From: Neobacillus driksii
GTDB lineage: Bacteria; Bacillota; Bacilli; Bacillales; Cytobacillaceae
Assembly (NCBI RefSeq): GCF_013409995.1
Contig: NZ_JACCBX010000007.1
Span: 124,001 to 188,000 of the forward strand
Direction of reading: 5' to 3'
DNA: 64,000 bases
The position numbers and the translations under genes are program-made. The notes below the pieces were generated by a model, which saw nothing but the letters and a program-made list of their open reading frames with translations, was not told where the DNA came from and made no database searches. This document shows positions 61,344-64,000 of this stretch, one piece after another. How positions within the stretch are numbered: the first letter of the stretch is position 1; each line of letters opens with the position of its first letter.

Positions 61344-62933
61344 ATGAAGCGATCATGGATAGATCAAATCAAACATACAAAAGAACTCTTCAGCAGTTAT
61401 TGGGGTGCACGTAGTTCTAAACAAAAAGGGATGATAATAGGGACCTTCTTATTCCTAATTATTTCCCTATCGGCCTTTATTTTTTTTGCGTCTAAAACAG
61501 AGTATATCCCATTGTATACGGGACAATTGTCACAACGTGAAGTCGGGGATATTAAGGCCGAACTTGATAGTCAAGGATTTACAGACTATAAAATTTCAGA
61601 TACCGGGACAATGATCTTGGTTCCAGAGAAAGAAGCACCTGACCTTTTAGTTAATTTAGCTTCTGCTGGATATCCAAAAGATAACAAAATTAATTTTGAT
61701 ATATTTGGAGAAAATCTTTCGTTTGGCGCAACGGATCGACAATATGACATTTTAGAACGCGAAGCCATGCAGAACAAATTGGCCAAAGTGCTGACAAATG
61801 TAGATGGTATCAAAAGTTCAGAGGTTATTTTAACGATGCCTGAAGACTCTGTGTTTGTACGTTCAGAGGAAGAAGATAGTGCTAGTGCATCCGTAATGGT
61901 TGAGGTAGAACCAGGAAGTAAACTTAGTTCTCAGCAGGTGAAGGCACTTTATACATTGGTATCACGAAGTGTTCCAAATCTACCAGTTGAAAACATTACC
62001 ATTATGAATCAATACAGTGAAACCTTGGAAATGCAGGAGAGCGATAGTGACGATCAGTCATTAGATAAATTTAGTGAACAGCGGAAAATTCAACAAAATG
62101 TTGAACGTGATATTCAAAAGAACCTTCAAAGTCTGTTAGGAACAATTTTGGGAACTGATAAAGTCTACGTTCATACGTTTGTACGAATAAACTTTGATAA
62201 AGTTAAAGTTCAAGAGAATCTAGTAAAGCCATCAGAAGATAGTGATAAGGGTGTTGTAATAAGTTCAGAAAAGGATTCAACAACATCTACCGGGGCTGGA
62301 GGAAGTGCTGGCGGAGTAGTGGGAACAGGAGAAGAAGATGTTCCTGGATATACAGGCAGTGAATCTTCTGGTGACAGCAGTTATGAAAATCTTCAAGAAC
62401 GGGTTAACTATGAGGTTAATAGAATTAACAACGAAATTATCAAAAGTCCGTATCAAATAGAAGATATCACGATAAATGTTGGTGTTCAATCTTCACCGGA
62501 TTCACCAAATGAACTGCCGCAAACGACTCAAGACAATATCAAAAATATTGTCGCGAATACCGTTCGTACGGCTCTCGGACATCCTGAAATGTCTCAAGAA
62601 GAAATTGACCAGCGCATTACGGTATTCCCACATGCTTTTGCACAGAACAGTGCAGATGAAAGTAAAACAGAATTAAATTGGATGTATATCGTTGCTGCAG
62701 CGGCAGCAGGAATCCTTCTGGTTGGCGGGGGCACTTGGCTGGTAATGAGAAGGAAGAAGAAAGAACAAGAGGAAGACGAAGAAGAATTTGGATTTATTGA
62801 ACCTGTGGAAGAGCCAGATTATTTTGCTGAGCAGGAATTAGATGTCCAAAGTCAATTGAAGAAATTGCTTGATCAAAGACCAGAAGATTTTTCAAAGGTT
62901 ATTAGAACTTGGCTAAATGAAGAGGAGGCGTAA
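61344..62933 (+). CDS. fliF: flagellar MS-ring protein FliF
   Basis: This 529-residue MS-ring protein has a first membrane helix at about 28-48, periplasmic ring-building motifs (YIPLYTGQLSQREVGDIKAEL, VTLTMPEDSVF-type segment ILTMPEDSVFV), a Gly/Ser-rich beta-collar insert (about 310-345), a second membrane helix at about 449-467 and a cytoplasmic acidic tail that binds FliG. Length matches B. subtilis FliF (536). Confidence 0.96.
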   Translation: MKRSWIDQIKHTKELFSSYWGARSSKQKGMIIGTFLFLIISLSAFIFFASKTEYIPLYTGQLSQREVGDIKAELDSQGFTDYKISDTGTMILVPEKEAPDLLVNLASAGYPKDNKINFDIFGENLSFGATDRQYDILEREAMQNKLAKVLTNVDGIKSSEVILTMPEDSVFVRSEEEDSASASVMVEVEPGSKLSSQQVKALYTLVSRSVPNLPVENITIMNQYSETLEMQESDSDDQSLDKFSEQRKIQQNVERDIQKNLQSLLGTILGTDKVYVHTFVRINFDKVKVQENLVKPSEDSDKGVVISSEKDSTTSTGAGGSAGGVVGTGEEDVPGYTGSESSGDSSYENLQERVNYEVNRINNEIIKSPYQIEDITINVGVQSSPDSPNELPQTTQDNIKNIVANTVRTALGHPEMSQEEIDQRITVFPHAFAQNSADESKTELNWMYIVAAAAAGILLVGGGTWLVMRRKKKEQEEDEEEFGFIEPVEEPDYFAEQELDVQSQLKKLLDQRPEDFSKVIRTWLNEEEA

Positions 62934-62939
62934 TTCCCT

Positions 62940-63947
62940 ATGGCGACTGCCTATAAATTGAGTGGTAAACAAAAAGCAGCAATATTGCTTATATCAATGG
63001 GAAAAGAGGCTTCCTCTAAGGTGTTTAACCATTTACCTGATGAGGAAATCGAACAATTAACCCTAGCAATTGCTAATATACACAAAGTGGATCCACAAGA
63101 AAAAGAAGAAGTATTAAATGAATTTCATGAAATGTGTATTGCACAAGATTATCTGTCAATGGGCGGTATTAGCTATGCCCAGGTTGTATTAGAGTATGCC
63201 TTAGGTAAAGACAAAGCGGTTCAAATTATTCAACGGTTAACCTCACAATTGCAAGTTAAACCATTTGATTTTGCTCGTCGTGTGGATGCAACTCAAATCT
63301 ATCATTTTTTACAAAATGAGCACCCGCAAACCATTGCACTTGTTTTAGCGCATTTAGAGCCGCAGCAATCTTCTTATATTCTGGCATCACTGCCTGAGGA
63401 ACTACAATCTGATGTTGCTAGGAGAATTGCCTTATTAGAGCAGGCATCACCTGAAGTGATAAAGGAAGTAGAGAATATACTCGAGCAGAAACTAGCCCAA
63501 ACGGTACGTCAAGACTACAGTGTGGTTGGTGGAATTGAGTCGATTGTTACCATCCTTAATGGGGTGGATCGTTCGACAGAGAAGAGTATCTTAGAGAACC
63601 TCGGAATGAAAGATCAATCACTGGTAGAGGAAATTAAGAAGCGGATGTTTGTCTTTGAAGACATTATTAATCTTGATAAACGTGCCATTCAGCGTGTGAT
63701 TCAAGAAGTTGAAAATCAAGATCTTATGCTTGCATTGAAAGCTTCTAGTCCTGATGTGAAGAAAGTCATCTTTGATAATATGTCCACTCGTATGGTGGAA
63801 ACCTTCGAAGAGGAAATGCAATATCTTGGACCTGTTAGGGTTAAGGATGTCGAAGAGGCACAAGGAAGAATTGTTTCTGTTATTCGTAGATTAGAAGAAT
63901 CTGGTGAGCTTGTGATTTCTCGAGGTGGCACGGATGTCTTATTCTAA
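62940..63947 (+). CDS. fliG: flagellar motor switch protein FliG
   Basis: This 335-residue FliG has N, middle (EHPQTIALVLAHLEPQQSSYILASLPEELQSDVARRIA) and C-terminal domains, the last with the charged torque helix (KRAIQRVIQEVENQDLMLALKA). It couples MotA to the rotor. It follows fliF by six bases with AGAGGAGG in the fliF end, and its own end overlaps the next start by 14 nt. Confidence 0.97.
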   Translation: MATAYKLSGKQKAAILLISMGKEASSKVFNHLPDEEIEQLTLAIANIHKVDPQEKEEVLNEFHEMCIAQDYLSMGGISYAQVVLEYALGKDKAVQIIQRLTSQLQVKPFDFARRVDATQIYHFLQNEHPQTIALVLAHLEPQQSSYILASLPEELQSDVARRIALLEQASPEVIKEVENILEQKLAQTVRQDYSVVGGIESIVTILNGVDRSTEKSILENLGMKDQSLVEEIKKRMFVFEDIINLDKRAIQRVIQEVENQDLMLALKASSPDVKKVIFDNMSTRMVETFEEEMQYLGPVRVKDVEEAQGRIVSVIRRLEESGELVISRGGTDVLF

Positions 63948-64000
63948 AGTTTTCAAGGCTTCACAGCTTTCAATCATGAATGATGTCAAAATCATTTCAC
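63934..64000 (+). CDS. fliH: flagellar export regulator FliH (5' end only)
   Basis: The frame opens with MSYSKVFKASQLSIMNDVK and runs off the window, overlapping fliG by 14 nt. GAGGTGG lies about 6 nt before the ATG. The call rests on gene order, because fliH always follows fliG in Bacillaceae fla/che operons; only 22 residues are visible, too few for a domain call. Confidence 0.65.
   Translation, partial: MSYSKVFKASQLSIMNDVKIIS

Overview
The window comes from a low-GC, spore-former-type Gram-positive bacterium of the family Bacillaceae (Neobacillus/Bacillus-like). The evidence is strong GGAGG ribosome binding sites with many TTG/GTG starts, a B. subtilis-type flagellar gene set (fliY, flaG, yviE, yvyF, flhO/flhP), TAAA-N15-CCGATAA sigma-D promoters, and two copies of a GC-rich Bacillaceae hairpin repeat. 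No rRNA, tRNA, CRISPR array or transposase was seen.

Region 1 (1-3.7 kb) is a miscellany: the 3' end of an FtsX/MacB-type ABC permease, a lone phage-type holin, a tiny membrane protein, a PAS-containing sporulation-type histidine kinase on the minus strand, and a decayed response-regulator fragment.

Region 2 (3.7-21.5 kb) is a plus-strand catabolic island. Two acyl-CoA dehydrogenases, two short-chain dehydrogenases, a split MaoC-type hydratase and two thiolases make up about two sets of beta-oxidation enzymes. They are followed by a complete Liv-type ABC importer (H, M, G, F and a lipoprotein receptor), an AMP-forming acyl-CoA ligase, an R2-like ligand-binding oxidase (R2lox), an aldehyde dehydrogenase and an iron alcohol dehydrogenase. 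Two near-identical 22-bp palindromes lie just downstream of two promoters and suggest control by one TetR-family repressor encoded elsewhere. I infer import or oxidation of an alcohol, aldehyde or acid, CoA activation, then beta-oxidation. The substrate is unknown.

Region 3 (21.6-64 kb) is motility and chemotaxis. After a C39-like protein and motAB (minus strand) come cheR-cheB, fliK-flgD-flgE-fliM-fliY-cheY-yvyF, three paralogous chemoreceptors, cheA, two cheW, a yaaR-like gene, flhO-flhP, fliD, a csrA variant, the flagellin gene, flaG, yviE, flgM-flgN-flgK-flgL, a PilZ protein, an RsfA-like SANT protein, fliS-fliT, a FlgJ-like glucosaminidase, and flgB-flgC-fliE-fliF-fliG-(fliH), which runs off the window end.

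The most unusual part is 48.4-51.1 kb. Three tandem sigma-D promoters drive a gene for a single-chain tandem CsrA (two CsrA domains fused, one having lost its R44-equivalent arginine), with no fliW beside it. Next is a flagellin gene broken by two related group I introns. The second intron begins with a diverged but protein-conserved copy of the last exon, so spliced and unspliced transcripts should both give a full 399-residue flagellin. Other points of note are an enlarged FliK with about 25 sixteen-residue repeats, a recurrent TATCAAA motif ahead of flagellar transcription units, and R2lox embedded in an aldehyde/fatty-acid operon.
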